The notes beneath the pieces are model-generated. The model had not been told where the DNA came from. It saw only the letters and a list, made by a program, of their open reading frames with translations, and did not search any database. Position numbers and translations under genes: made by a program. A DNA stretch of 64,000 nt from JACCXG01 sp963750935 (GTDB lineage: Bacteria > Acidobacteriota > Vicinamibacteria > Vicinamibacterales > 2-12-FULL-66-21): contig CAVVSR010000006.1 of the NCBI GenBank assembly GCA_963750935.1, positions 124,001-188,000 of the forward strand, in the 5' to 3' direction. Positions 18,569 to 26,509 of the stretch are shown piece after piece (position 1 is the first letter of the stretch; every line of letters begins with the position of its first letter).

Positions 18569-21500
18569 CTACTCCCGACGCGGCACCGGCACATCTGCGC
18601 CAGTCCCCGATGCCGCCGGCGGGAGCGTGATCGTTGTCGTGGTACCACTCTGCGAGAACTGGATCAGCCATTCGCCGGTCGAGGGCCGGAAGACCGCGAG
18701 GTCCGCCTTACCATCTCCATCGTAGTCGCGCGGCAGGGGAATATCGTCCGGGCCGCCCCAGGTCGTCGTCAGCGGGCCCTGCGTGGTCCGGTTGACAAGC
18801 CAGGTGCCGTTGGAAGGTCGGAACACCGCGACGTCGGCGCTTTGATCGCCGTCGAAGTCGGCGACCACGGGCACGTCGTGCGGGGCACCCCAGACGGCTC
18901 CCGTCGCGCTGCCGGTTGTCGACTGGACGACATGGAAAGTCTGCGTCTCGGGTCGGTAGATCGCGATATCTGCGCGCCCGTCGCCATCGTAGTCGGCAGG
19001 CTGCGGCAAGTCCGAGAAGCGGCCCCACCCGATCGAGAAGGTCGCGCCATCGCTCGAGCGCCTGACGAACCACACGCCGGTCGATGGCCGAAACACGGCC
19101 AGGTCGAACGTGCCATCGCCGTCGTAATCAGCGGGCACTGGCCGATCGCCGGCGAATCCCCAGGTTACGCTGAGGACGCCGCCTGCCGAACCCGCGATCT
19201 GCCACGTACCGTCCGCCGGTCGATAGACGGCAACATCGGCGTCGCCGTCGCCATCGTAGTCGCCTGGCACCGGAATGTCCGTCGACGTCCCGAGCGGCGT
19301 CGTCGACGTGGTTCCGGACGTCCAGTTGCGGATTACCCAGGTCGCATTGGCGGTTCGGAACACTGCCGGCGCCGCTCGGCCGCTGCCATCGTAGTCGGCC
19401 GGCGCGGGCAGGTCAGGGCCGAAGCCCCACTGCCGGATCGTCGCTGCGCCAGACGCCGAGTTCAGGATGAACCACGTACCTGTCGCCGGGCGATAGACGG
19501 CGACGTCGGTGCGTCCATCGCCGTCGTAGTCGGCCGGCACGGCCACGTCATCGTCGGCACCCCATTGGTATACCCGGATCTGTCCCGAGGACGGCAGGAT
19601 GTACCAGGTGCCATTCGCCGGGCGATAGACGGCGACGTCGGCTCGGCGATCGCCGTCGTAATCGCCTGGTACGGGGATATCGAAGCCCTCCCCCCAGGCC
19701 AGGCCCGACACGACACCGCCGCTCGAGTAGCGAATCTCCCAGGTGTTGCCGGCACCTGCGCCCCGCCGGTACACCGCAAGGTCGGCGCGGCCGTCACCAT
19801 CGAAGTCAGCGGCGACCGGCACGTCGCCGCTGTTGCCCCAGGCTGTCTCTTCGGTCGTACCGGTGCTCGAGTACCGCCGATACCAGACGGCGGTCGAGGG
19901 ACGAAACACCGCGACGTCAGTCTGGCCATCGCCGTCATAGTCCTCGGGCGCGGCCCGATCCCCGTCGATCCCCCAGACCAGCTCGAGTGGCCCGGCGGTT
20001 GTCCGCGCGATCGACCAGGTCCCGGTCGCCGGATTGAAGACCGCCCGATCAGATTGGCCATCTCCGTCATAATCCGAAGGCACCAGCGCGACTGTCGGAT
20101 TGCTCCCCCAGACATTCGCGGTTCCCGATCCGGTACTTGACTGCACGGTGAACCACGTCCGGCTCGACGGTCTGAAGATCGTGAGGTCGGCGCGGCCATC
20201 GCCGTCGAAGTCCATCGAATTCCTGAAGAGGACCGACATGCTGACCCCTAGCGGGCGGTCGCCGGGCACGCCCCAGACAATCTGCTCGGTTGTGTTGCTG
20301 CTCCGGTTGCGGATGTGCCACGTGCCAGTGGACGGACGGTAAACGGCGAGCTCCACGCGTCCATCACCTGATCGGTCGAGCGGAACAGGCAGATCGCCGG
20401 GCAGCCCCCAGACTTCGGCGAACTGGCCCCTGACGTACCACATCGCCGTGCTGCGCCGGAAGACCGCGATGTCTACCGCACCGTCGCCGTTGTAGTCTGC
20501 CGGCACCGGGATGTCTCCCGGCATGCCCCACTGCTCGTTGGCAACGTTCGGGATGTACCAGAAACCGGTCGACGGCCGCCAGACTGCGAGATCGGCGGTG
20601 CCATTGCCGTCGTAATCCGCGGGCACCGGCATGTCCCCTGACGTACCCCAGCTGACGGGCGCACGGCCGTGGACGAACCATTCTCCTGTCGACGGGCGCC
20701 ACACCGCGATGTCGGTCGTGCCGTTCCCGTCGTAGTCGGCGGCCACCGGCTGGTCGCCAGGTTCGCCCCACACGACGGGCGCCGAATTCGGCACGTACCA
20801 AGTCCCGGAGGAGGGACGCCAGACAGCAAGATCGATCGTCCCGTCCCCGCTATAGTCGCCGGGCACCGGCACGTCACCCGGACTCCCCCAGGTCGTGGTC
20901 GCCCCGTTATGGACGAATATCTGTCCCGACGATTGACGGAACACCGCCAGCTCCTCGCGGCCGTTGCCGTCGAAGTCGAGTGGCGGCGTCCGCGCTGGTG
21001 TCACGGTTATCGACCAGCTCCGCGTGGCCCGCAGCACTCCGGCCGGATCGTTGCGCACAAAAGGTGTCGCATCGGACACGGCGACCGACAGCGTATGACC
21101 GCCGAGAGGGATATTCTGGCCGTTCGTGGAAAACTGCGGCCCGACGAAGACAGGAACACCATCGATTGACCACACGGCCGTAAGCGCGTGCGTGGCCGGG
21201 ATGGGCCCCGATACCGCGAAGTGGCTCGCCCGGCCGCGCCGGACGACGACAGAAGCTGCCGCTGGCGAGACCGCATCGATCGGCGAGACCCGGTTGTAGA
21301 TCCGCTTGACGTGCTGTTCGACGTTGATCTGTTCGAACGGAACGCCAAGGCTGCGCATTTTCGAATTGAAGGTCGGCCGGTACATGCCCGCGTCACAGTA
21401 CACCGCGCCCTGATAGAGGCCGGGCAGTGCCGGGACCGGCGCGGTGGTGGGAATGGGCGTCGACGGATCGATCCAGCTTGCCCACTTGATTCCCGCCCGG

Positions 21501-22135
21501 TTGGTGACCGTCGTGGCGTTGACGGCAGACGGTTCGACTAACGAGCAAGACGGCGGCGGCGGACCGCCGTACTCGTCCGCCAGCCCGGCAAAGCTGTGAC
21601 CGACCTCGTGCAGCACTAGCTCGGTGACCGCCGGATGAATCGAGGCGACGGCGATCGCGCCGCCCGACCCGCCGTATTCACCGTCGTTCACCAGCACCAG
21701 GACGATCTCGCGGGCGTTGGGATCGGCGATGCTGCGCGACAGGACGGTGTTCACGAGGCCGGTGTCGGCGCAAATCAGGCGCGTGATTCCGGCGCAGTCG
21801 TAGGTACTGTTGAACGCCGTCGACCGGAACACGCCACGCGACGGGTGATCCGCTCCCGACTCGGCACTGGGGACGTCGATGCGGTGAACGTTGAAGTAGT
21901 TTCGGTATTCGGCATACGGTTGCTGGAGAAACACACTGGAGATCGCGTTTTCGACGTGCGCGGCGTAGAGTCCGGCACTGATCTCCGCAGCCGTATACCC
22001 GTCACCGAGGACGACGAGATCGACGCGGTTCGAGGAAGGGCCGTTCGCGCGAATGGTCGTCACCGGTTCAGCGGCCGCGGCTGCCGCCACCAGCAGGACG
22101 AACACGCCGGCGAAAAACGTGACTCGCGGCCTCAC
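18569..22135 (-). CDS. Secreted M64-family metallopeptidase with 18 FG-GAP-like repeats
   Basis: 1188 residues from the GTG at 22135, which overlaps the stop of the upstream gene as GTGA and begins a good signal peptide (TFFAGVFVLLVAAAAAAEP). Residues about 25-300 are a peptidase M64 (IgA-peptidase-like) domain: VVLGDGYTAAE, then the zinc motif HEVGH at 176-180 followed by SFAGLADEYGG, the M64 signature. A short Ig-like linker follows (VVRRGRASHFAVSGPIP). From about 395 to the end there are 18 repeats with DYDGDG calcium loops and AVYRPSTGTW cores; the first five are 40 residues long, the later ones about 44-45. Likely secreted and calcium-stabilised; the substrate is unknown. The end is followed by about 115 bp without a gene before the hairpin at 18386-18452. 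Confidence 0.9.
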   Translation of the reverse strand: MRPRVTFFAGVFVLLVAAAAAAEPVTTIRANGPSSNRVDLVVLGDGYTAAEISAGLYAAHVENAISSVFLQQPYAEYRNYFNVHRIDVPSAESGADHPSRGVFRSTAFNSTYDCAGITRLICADTGLVNTVLSRSIADPNAREIVLVLVNDGEYGGSGGAIAVASIHPAVTELVLHEVGHSFAGLADEYGGPPPPSCSLVEPSAVNATTVTNRAGIKWASWIDPSTPIPTTAPVPALPGLYQGAVYCDAGMYRPTFNSKMRSLGVPFEQINVEQHVKRIYNRVSPIDAVSPAAASVVVRRGRASHFAVSGPIPATHALTAVWSIDGVPVFVGPQFSTNGQNIPLGGHTLSVAVSDATPFVRNDPAGVLRATRSWSITVTPARTPPLDFDGNGREELAVFRQSSGQIFVHNGATTTWGSPGDVPVPGDYSGDGTIDLAVWRPSSGTWYVPNSAPVVWGEPGDQPVAADYDGNGTTDIAVWRPSTGEWFVHGRAPVSWGTSGDMPVPADYDGNGTADLAVWRPSTGFWYIPNVANEQWGMPGDIPVPADYNGDGAVDIAVFRRSTAMWYVRGQFAEVWGLPGDLPVPLDRSGDGRVELAVYRPSTGTWHIRNRSSNTTEQIVWGVPGDRPLGVSMSVLFRNSMDFDGDGRADLTIFRPSSRTWFTVQSSTGSGTANVWGSNPTVALVPSDYDGDGQSDRAVFNPATGTWSIARTTAGPLELVWGIDGDRAAPEDYDGDGQTDVAVFRPSTAVWYRRYSSTGTTEETAWGNSGDVPVAADFDGDGRADLAVYRRGAGAGNTWEIRYSSGGVVSGLAWGEGFDIPVPGDYDGDRRADVAVYRPANGTWYILPSSGQIRVYQWGADDDVAVPADYDGDGRTDVAVYRPATGTWFILNSASGAATIRQWGFGPDLPAPADYDGSGRAAPAVFRTANATWVIRNWTSGTTSTTPLGTSTDIPVPGDYDGDGDADVAVYRPADGTWQIAGSAGGVLSVTWGFAGDRPVPADYDGDGTFDLAVFRPSTGVWFVRRSSDGATFSIGWGRFSDLPQPADYDGDGRADIAIYRPETQTFHVVQSTTGSATGAVWGAPHDVPVVADFDGDQSADVAVFRPSNGTWLVNRTTQGPLTTTWGGPDDIPLPRDYDGDGKADLAVFRPSTGEWLIQFSQSGTTTTITLPPAASGTGADVPVPRRE

Positions 22136-22665
22136 CTGCCGACTCTCGCGATGGCAATGGGCTCGAGCACCCAGTCGGTGCCGGTCCACCGCGGCAGGAA
22201 CACCCGAAGCTCGATCGTCTGGTCAGCGGCGCCGAGCACCGCACGGACTTCGGCCGTCTCGGACATGAGCTTCCGTCCGGACAGCAATCCGTCGGCGCCG
22301 GGACTCTCGGCTCGGACGATGCGCGGGTCGTGGATAATCTGCCAGTCGAGCGTATTACCCGACGCATCGACCGCCAGGACCACGAGCGAATCGGACGTCA
22401 GCTGCGGGTCGCGGTCAGGTACCCTGGCGATCGCGAGCTGACGGGACGTTGGCGAGGGCAGCTGTGCCAAGTTCTCCCCCGACGCTGCCGGCCGCAGCGT
22501 TATCCGCCATTCGCGTGAAGCGCTTGGCGCCGGCTGCACCTCGCGCAAGGCCGCAAAAGGTACCGGCGCCGGAGCAACCTGCGCCCTGATCACAGGCATG
22601 TGGATGAGGGCGGTCAACAGTAACGCGAGAGAACTGGCGACCATTCGTGCGTTTCGGGACATCAT
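22132..22665 (-). CDS. Exported partner protein of the M64 peptidase, unknown function
   Basis: 177 residues; the ATG at 22665 is preceded by GAGG at six bases. Signal peptide (ASSLALLLTALIHMPVIRAQ), then an all-beta region (WRITLRPAASGENLAQLP, SLVVLAVDASGNTLDWQII, TIELRVFLPRWTGTDW) that looks like an immunoglobulin-like sandwich. Its TGA overlaps the GTG of the peptidase, so the two are translationally coupled and probably act together outside the cytoplasm. No family name recognised. Confidence 0.75.
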   Translation of the reverse strand: MMSRNARMVASSLALLLTALIHMPVIRAQVAPAPVPFAALREVQPAPSASREWRITLRPAASGENLAQLPSPTSRQLAIARVPDRDPQLTSDSLVVLAVDASGNTLDWQIIHDPRIVRAESPGADGLLSGRKLMSETAEVRAVLGAADQTIELRVFLPRWTGTDWVLEPIAIARVGR

Positions 22666-22899
22666 CGGGGTCCTCGCGACACCGCTGTCGCGGCCATGGC
22701 GGCCATGCGGCATTGTGGAGCAAGTCGCTTGTCCGTGCGGCAAGCGGCTGCAATAACGCGCCATTATAACCACGCGCCGCGTTGTCGCCGTGCCGGCACT
22801 GAACGTCGGCCGAAGGTGCCAAGAGCCAAAGTGCCAACGCCACGGGCACCGGAAGGGCGACTCTGAGCGCGTCCAGACCATGGTGATGCGGCAACCGGG

Positions 22900-22958
22900 G
22901 TGTCAGGCAGTGAATCTTGGACGGCGTCCGTCAACGTTCACGATTCACTGCCTGACAC
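22900..22958. repeat. Hairpin element, copy 2 (left arm shortened)
   Basis: The right arm 22935-22958 is identical to the arm of the element at 18386. The left arm 22900-22916 keeps only the first 17 bases (GTGTCAGGCAGTGAATC). It stands upstream of the M64 operon. Just before it, at 22815-22840, GTGCCAA, GAGCCAA and GTGCCAA look like a short remnant of a 7-bp unit array. Confidence 0.85.
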
Positions 22959-23182
22959 TTAACCCTCCCGGTGTCGCTCATTCACCTCCGAGCTCCTGAC
23001 AGCAAATCTCGACGGGACCGGTGGAGACGAATCAGTCAGCGGCATCGGGTGCGGGGCGCACCGCGTTCGCGTTTGTAGGCGGCGCCCAGGCCGGGCGGAT
23101 TGCGTCTGCGGTTCTGATAGTTTCTGAATAGACAGACAGGCACACTCGCCACGCGCCGTGCAGCCGTGTTGATCCGGTCACG

Positions 23183-23280
23183 TCAATCGAAGCCGAAGTG
23201 CTTGCACAGCCCCACGAGCGCGCCGGCGATGATCCTGATGTCATGCCGGTAAGGCCCGTGCACCATCGGTAGAAACTTCC
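23183..23280 (-). pseudogene. 3' fragment of a paralogue of the gene at 16637
   Basis: The last 27 codons read GPYRHDIRIIAGALVGLCKH then FGFD and stop, matching the C-terminus at 16637-16720 (GPYRHDIRIIAGAIVGLCKHCGFD) in both protein and DNA, including the bases just after the stop. Upstream of the fragment the similarity ends and no start is visible. Reading: a decayed or truncated duplicate. Confidence 0.8.
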
Positions 23281-23334
23281 TCGCCGCTGGTTCCCAGTCG
23301 AGTCGCCCGTTCGCGGGGGTGGTCCGCTCCGCCC

Positions 23335-23616
23335 TCAACCAGACCGACACCGGCTCAAACGTTTGAGCGAATCCTGATTGCCGGCGATGAGCGCTTCCTT
23401 CTTGGCCGCCGTCCAGCCTTTCAGCTGACGCTCGCGCGCGAGCGCCTCCTTGAGGGCATCGTGATGTTCCGAATAGACAACGCGCACCGGACGGCGACGG
23501 GCCGTATAGAGTCCGCCACGTCCTTCGTTGTGAAAGTCCTCACGGCTGCTGACATCGAGGGTGTGCCCGACGTACAGGGAGTCGTCCGAGCAGCGCAGAA
23601 TGTAAACCCAAGGCAT
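23335..23616 (-). CDS. GIY-YIG domain protein (UPF0213/YhbQ type)
   Basis: 93 residues, the usual length. The GIY-YIG variant is WVYILRCSDDSLYVGHTLDV, followed by HNEGRGG, YTARRRPVRVVYSEHH and the conserved tail EALARERQLKGWTAAKKEALI. Stand-alone proteins of this family are single-strand DNA nucleases or of unknown role. The helix after the first motif (SSREDFHNEG) departs from the usual Arg-xx-HN spacing. Confidence 0.85.
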   Translation of the reverse strand: MPWVYILRCSDDSLYVGHTLDVSSREDFHNEGRGGLYTARRRPVRVVYSEHHDALKEALARERQLKGWTAAKKEALIAGNQDSLKRLSRCRSG

Positions 23617-23699
23617 TAGACGACGATGCCATCGTCCGCCGGGAGTGGCAATCGGCCTGAAGATTAGAGACTCGGCCTGCCATGAGGCGGAAGTAGCCG

Positions 23700-23888
23700 A
23701 TAAAGGAGGTCCTTCGACTCGCTTCGCCCAGGGCAGGCAGGCCCGACACGGCTCGGCCCGAAGATGAAGACTTGGGTTGTTGTAGGCGGGAAGCCCTTCG
23801 GCTCGCTACGCTCGCTCAGGGCATTCGACATCGCCTGAGATGAGACGGCCTGCCATGAGCGAGGCCTCGCCGAAGGCGAGGCCGAGTC
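23700..23888. repeat. REP-like intergenic repeats and a GGCCTCGCC hairpin
   Basis: Two copies of a dispersed element, 23710-23735 and 23793-23824, share CCCTTCGACTCGCT or CCCTTCGGCTCGCT and end at CAGGGCA. The third, in reverse orientation, is at 41087-41123. A separate perfect hairpin (GGCCTCGCC GAA GGCGAGGCC) sits at 23862-23883, just 3' of tRNA-Leu, where it could act on transcript ends. No gene is visible in 23617-23890. Confidence 0.75.
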
Positions 23889-23891
23889 GAA

Positions 23892-23978
23892 TGGTGCGAA
23901 AGGGGGGACTCGAACCCCCACGGTATTGCTACCGCCAGCCCCTCAAGCTGGTGCGTCTGCCAATTCCGCCACTTTCGC
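23892..23978 (-). tRNA. tRNA-Leu (GAG), CCA encoded
   Basis: On the minus strand the acceptor GCGAAAG pairs with CTTTCGC and is followed by A and an encoded CCA. The anticodon stem CCAGC/GCTGG encloses the loop TTGAGGG, giving anticodon GAG. A long variable arm (CGGTAGCAATACCG) and the T-arm GGGGG-TTCGAGT-CCCCC make it a class II tRNA. It follows secG by about 30 bp on the same strand, a common arrangement. Confidence 0.97.
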
Positions 23979-24010
23979 GAGGAGGGATGGAACGTACCCG
24001 ACGATCTTAC

Positions 24011-24437
24011 TTACTTCGGCGGCCCTGACGGCTTGGTCGTGTCCGGCGCCGGCTTGGCCGTGCCTTCCGCCGGCTTCTCGGGACCGGGCTGCGTGGCCGG
24101 CGGGGTCGCCGGAGCCGCCGCCGGTGCGGCCGGGGTCTGCGGCTGTGCCGCCGGCGCAGGCACCGGCGCTGGTGCGCCGAGGCCGCGCATCAGCGATCCC
24201 GTCCCGCCGCGGCCGACGATGCTCAGCGCAATCGCGCCGACCATGAACAGCACGCCGAGGATCGCGGTCGCTTTCGTCAGCACCGTGGCCCCGGCTCGGG
24301 CGCCGAAGGCCGTCTGGCTGCCGCCGCCGCCGAACGCGCTCGCGATGTCCCCGCCCTTCCCTTGCTGCAGCAGGACGACGAGCAGAAGCAGCAGGCACGA
24401 GAGGACGTACAAGGTCGCGAACAGGTAATAAAGCATA
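24011..24437 (-). CDS. secG: Protein-export membrane protein SecG
   Basis: 141 residues from the ATG at 24437; an ATG at 24455 is also in frame, and neither has a strong ribosome site. Two membrane helices (LYVLSCLLLLLVVLLQQGKG and LTKATAILGVLFMVGAIALS) flank the conserved loop GGDIASAFGGGGSQTAFGARAG. This is the SecYEG accessory subunit. The C-terminal tail after the second helix is unusually long, about 60 residues rich in Pro and Ala. It is followed by tRNA-Leu. Confidence 0.93.
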
Positions 24438-24557
24438 ACGGCCGATTTTACCATCGGCCGGCGCTCTTTTGCCAGCGCGCCGCGGCGACGGTCCGAACCG
24501 CCGTATGGCTGTGGTCCGCCCTCCGGCATCGTCATATGCATCCGGCATAATCCGGAA

Positions 24558-25691
24558 ATGCCGGAGACCGCACGCAACGACCGGCCCGCGATGTCCATCG
24601 TGAAGGGGTCCGGCGGCGTGGAAACCTTCGTCCGTGCCCATGCCGACCATCTGCCGGCCAGCGTCACCCTGATCGACGGCTTTCCGCCCCACATCGATCA
24701 GCGCCCCATCCTGTCGCAGTCCGTCGTGAGCCGCGCCGCCCGCAAGGCGGCGCGGGTGCTGCGGCGACGCGAATGGAAGTGGGAGACCACGTCCGCCTAC
24801 CTGAAGGCCTTTCGCCGGACCGGTGCGCGGGCGGTGCTGGCCGAGTTCGGCCAGGCCGGTGTCGCCGTCATGGATGCGTGCCGGCGCACGGGGCTGCCGC
24901 TGATCGTCCATTTCCACGGCGCGGACATCAGCAAGCACGCGACGCTGAGCAAATATGGCGAGGATTACCAGGTGCTCTTCCGCGAAGCCCGGGCGATTGT
25001 CGCCGTCTCCCGGGCCATGCAGCAGAAGCTGGTCGCCCTCGGCGCGCCACCGGAAAAAGTGCATTACAGCCCGTGCGGCGTCGACTGCGGATTGTTCAGC
25101 AGCGCCTCGCCAGCCACGGCCGCTCCGGTCTTCCTCGCGGTCGGGCGGTTCGTCGAGAAGAAGGCGCCGCAATTGACGATCCTCGCCTTTGCCCGGGTCC
25201 ATCAGCGGCGTCCGGACGCCAGGCTCCGCATGATTGGGAACGGCCCGCTGCTCGACGCCTGTCGCGATCTCGCGCGCGGCCTCGGTCTCGCGCCGGCCGT
25301 CACCTTCCTCGACAGTCAGCCGCACCGCGTCATCCAGGACGAGATGCGAAGTGCCCGTGCCTTCGTCCAGCATTCCGTCGTGGCGCCGTCGGGCGATGCC
25401 GAGGGAACGCCCGTCGCCGTCCTCGAGGCCGGTGCGAGCGGCCTGCCCGTGGTGGCCACGCGCCATGCCGGCATTCCGGACGTCGTAATCGAAGGGAAGA
25501 CCGGCCTGCTCGTCGACGAACACGACGTCGCCGGGATGGCCGACGCGATGATCAGGCTGACCGACGACGCGTCGCTCGCCGCGCAGCTGGGAGAAGCGGG
25601 GCGCATCCAGGTCAGGACGCATTTCTCGATGGAGCGGAGCATCGATCGGCTCTGGGGGATCATCGCCCCATGCCTCGCCCCGCCGCGCTAG
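24558..25691 (+). CDS. GT4-type glycosyltransferase
   Basis: 377 residues. The N-terminal Rossmann half has GSGGVETFVRAHADHL and LIVHFHGADIS; the C-terminal half has FLAVGRFVEKKAPQLTI, RMIGNGPLL, and the GT4 signature EGTPVAVLEAGASGLPVVAT ending GLLVDEHD. Such retaining enzymes transfer sugars from nucleotide donors to polysaccharide or lipid acceptors at the cytoplasmic face. The ribosome site is weak, and the true N-terminus may differ by some residues. It is 34 bp upstream of tpiA on the same strand and points away from secG. Confidence 0.87.
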   Translation: MPETARNDRPAMSIVKGSGGVETFVRAHADHLPASVTLIDGFPPHIDQRPILSQSVVSRAARKAARVLRRREWKWETTSAYLKAFRRTGARAVLAEFGQAGVAVMDACRRTGLPLIVHFHGADISKHATLSKYGEDYQVLFREARAIVAVSRAMQQKLVALGAPPEKVHYSPCGVDCGLFSSASPATAAPVFLAVGRFVEKKAPQLTILAFARVHQRRPDARLRMIGNGPLLDACRDLARGLGLAPAVTFLDSQPHRVIQDEMRSARAFVQHSVVAPSGDAEGTPVAVLEAGASGLPVVATRHAGIPDVVIEGKTGLLVDEHDVAGMADAMIRLTDDASLAAQLGEAGRIQVRTHFSMERSIDRLWGIIAPCLAPPR

Positions 25692-25725
25692 CCCGTCCTC
25701 CTCGGGCCGTAGTAAGGTTCACCTC

Positions 25726-26493
25726 ATGCGCACCCCATTCATCGCCGCCAACTGGAAGATGTTCAAGACCGTGCACGAGGCGGTCGTCTTCGTCAAAGAA
25801 TTCCGCAGCCTGGTCAAGGACATCGACGACGTCGAGATCGTCGTGGCGCCGCCGTTCACCGCGCTCCATGCCGTCGCCGAAGCGGCGCGCAACACCCCGG
25901 TCGGCGTCTCGGGCCAGAACCTGCACTGGGAGCGCGAGGGGGCGTTCACGGGCGAGATCAGCGCGGGGATGCTGCGCGAGGCGGGCGCCGAGTACGTGAT
26001 CATCGGCCACTCCGAACGCCGCCGCCTCTTTCAGGAGACCGACGAGACGGTCAACCGCAAGCTGGTCGCCGCGCTCGGCGCCAAGCTCTGTCCGATCGTC
26101 TGCATCGGCGAGACGCTCGAGGAGCGCGAGGGCAACCAGACGCTCGAGGTGCTCGATCGGCAGATCAAGCAGGGGCTCGACGGGATGACCGGCGATCAGG
26201 TCGCGGCGCTGGTGATCGCGTACGAGCCGGTCTGGGCGATCGGCACCGGCCGCAACGCGACCCCGGAGCAGGCCGGGGAGGCGCACGCGCACATCCGCAG
26301 CCGCATCCGCCAGTGGTTCGGCGGGCACGCTGCCGATCAGTGCCACGTGATTTACGGGGGAAGCGTGAAGCCGGACAACATCCACGCGCTGATCGTCCAC
26401 CCCGACGTGGACGGCGCGCTGGTCGGCGGCGCCAGCCTCGACGTGGCCGGCTTCTTCCAGATCGTGACGCGGAGCCGCCAGAGCGCGGTCTGA
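25726..26493 (+). CDS. tpiA: Triosephosphate isomerase
   Basis: 255 residues, the usual length. It interconverts dihydroxyacetone phosphate and glyceraldehyde 3-phosphate. Catalytic residues are all visible: Lys in AANWKMF (near 12), His in VIIGHSERR, Glu in AYEPVWAIGTG, and the phosphate loops YGGSVKPDN and GALVGGASL. It is convergent with pgk, whose stop lies 17 bp away, although in most relatives tpiA follows pgk on the same strand. Confidence 0.98.
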   Translation: MRTPFIAANWKMFKTVHEAVVFVKEFRSLVKDIDDVEIVVAPPFTALHAVAEAARNTPVGVSGQNLHWEREGAFTGEISAGMLREAGAEYVIIGHSERRRLFQETDETVNRKLVAALGAKLCPIVCIGETLEEREGNQTLEVLDRQIKQGLDGMTGDQVAALVIAYEPVWAIGTGRNATPEQAGEAHAHIRSRIRQWFGGHAADQCHVIYGGSVKPDNIHALIVHPDVDGALVGGASLDVAGFFQIVTRSRQSAV

Positions 26494-26509
26494 CGGCCCC
26501 GGTCCGACG

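Noticed and set aside
18515..20140. 541-residue + strand frame opposite the M64 repeats
   Set aside because: Periodic shadow of the repeats, no signal or known domain.
18386..22958. CRISPR-like repeat pair
   Set aside because: Only two copies with 4.5 kb between and no spacer array or Cas gene.
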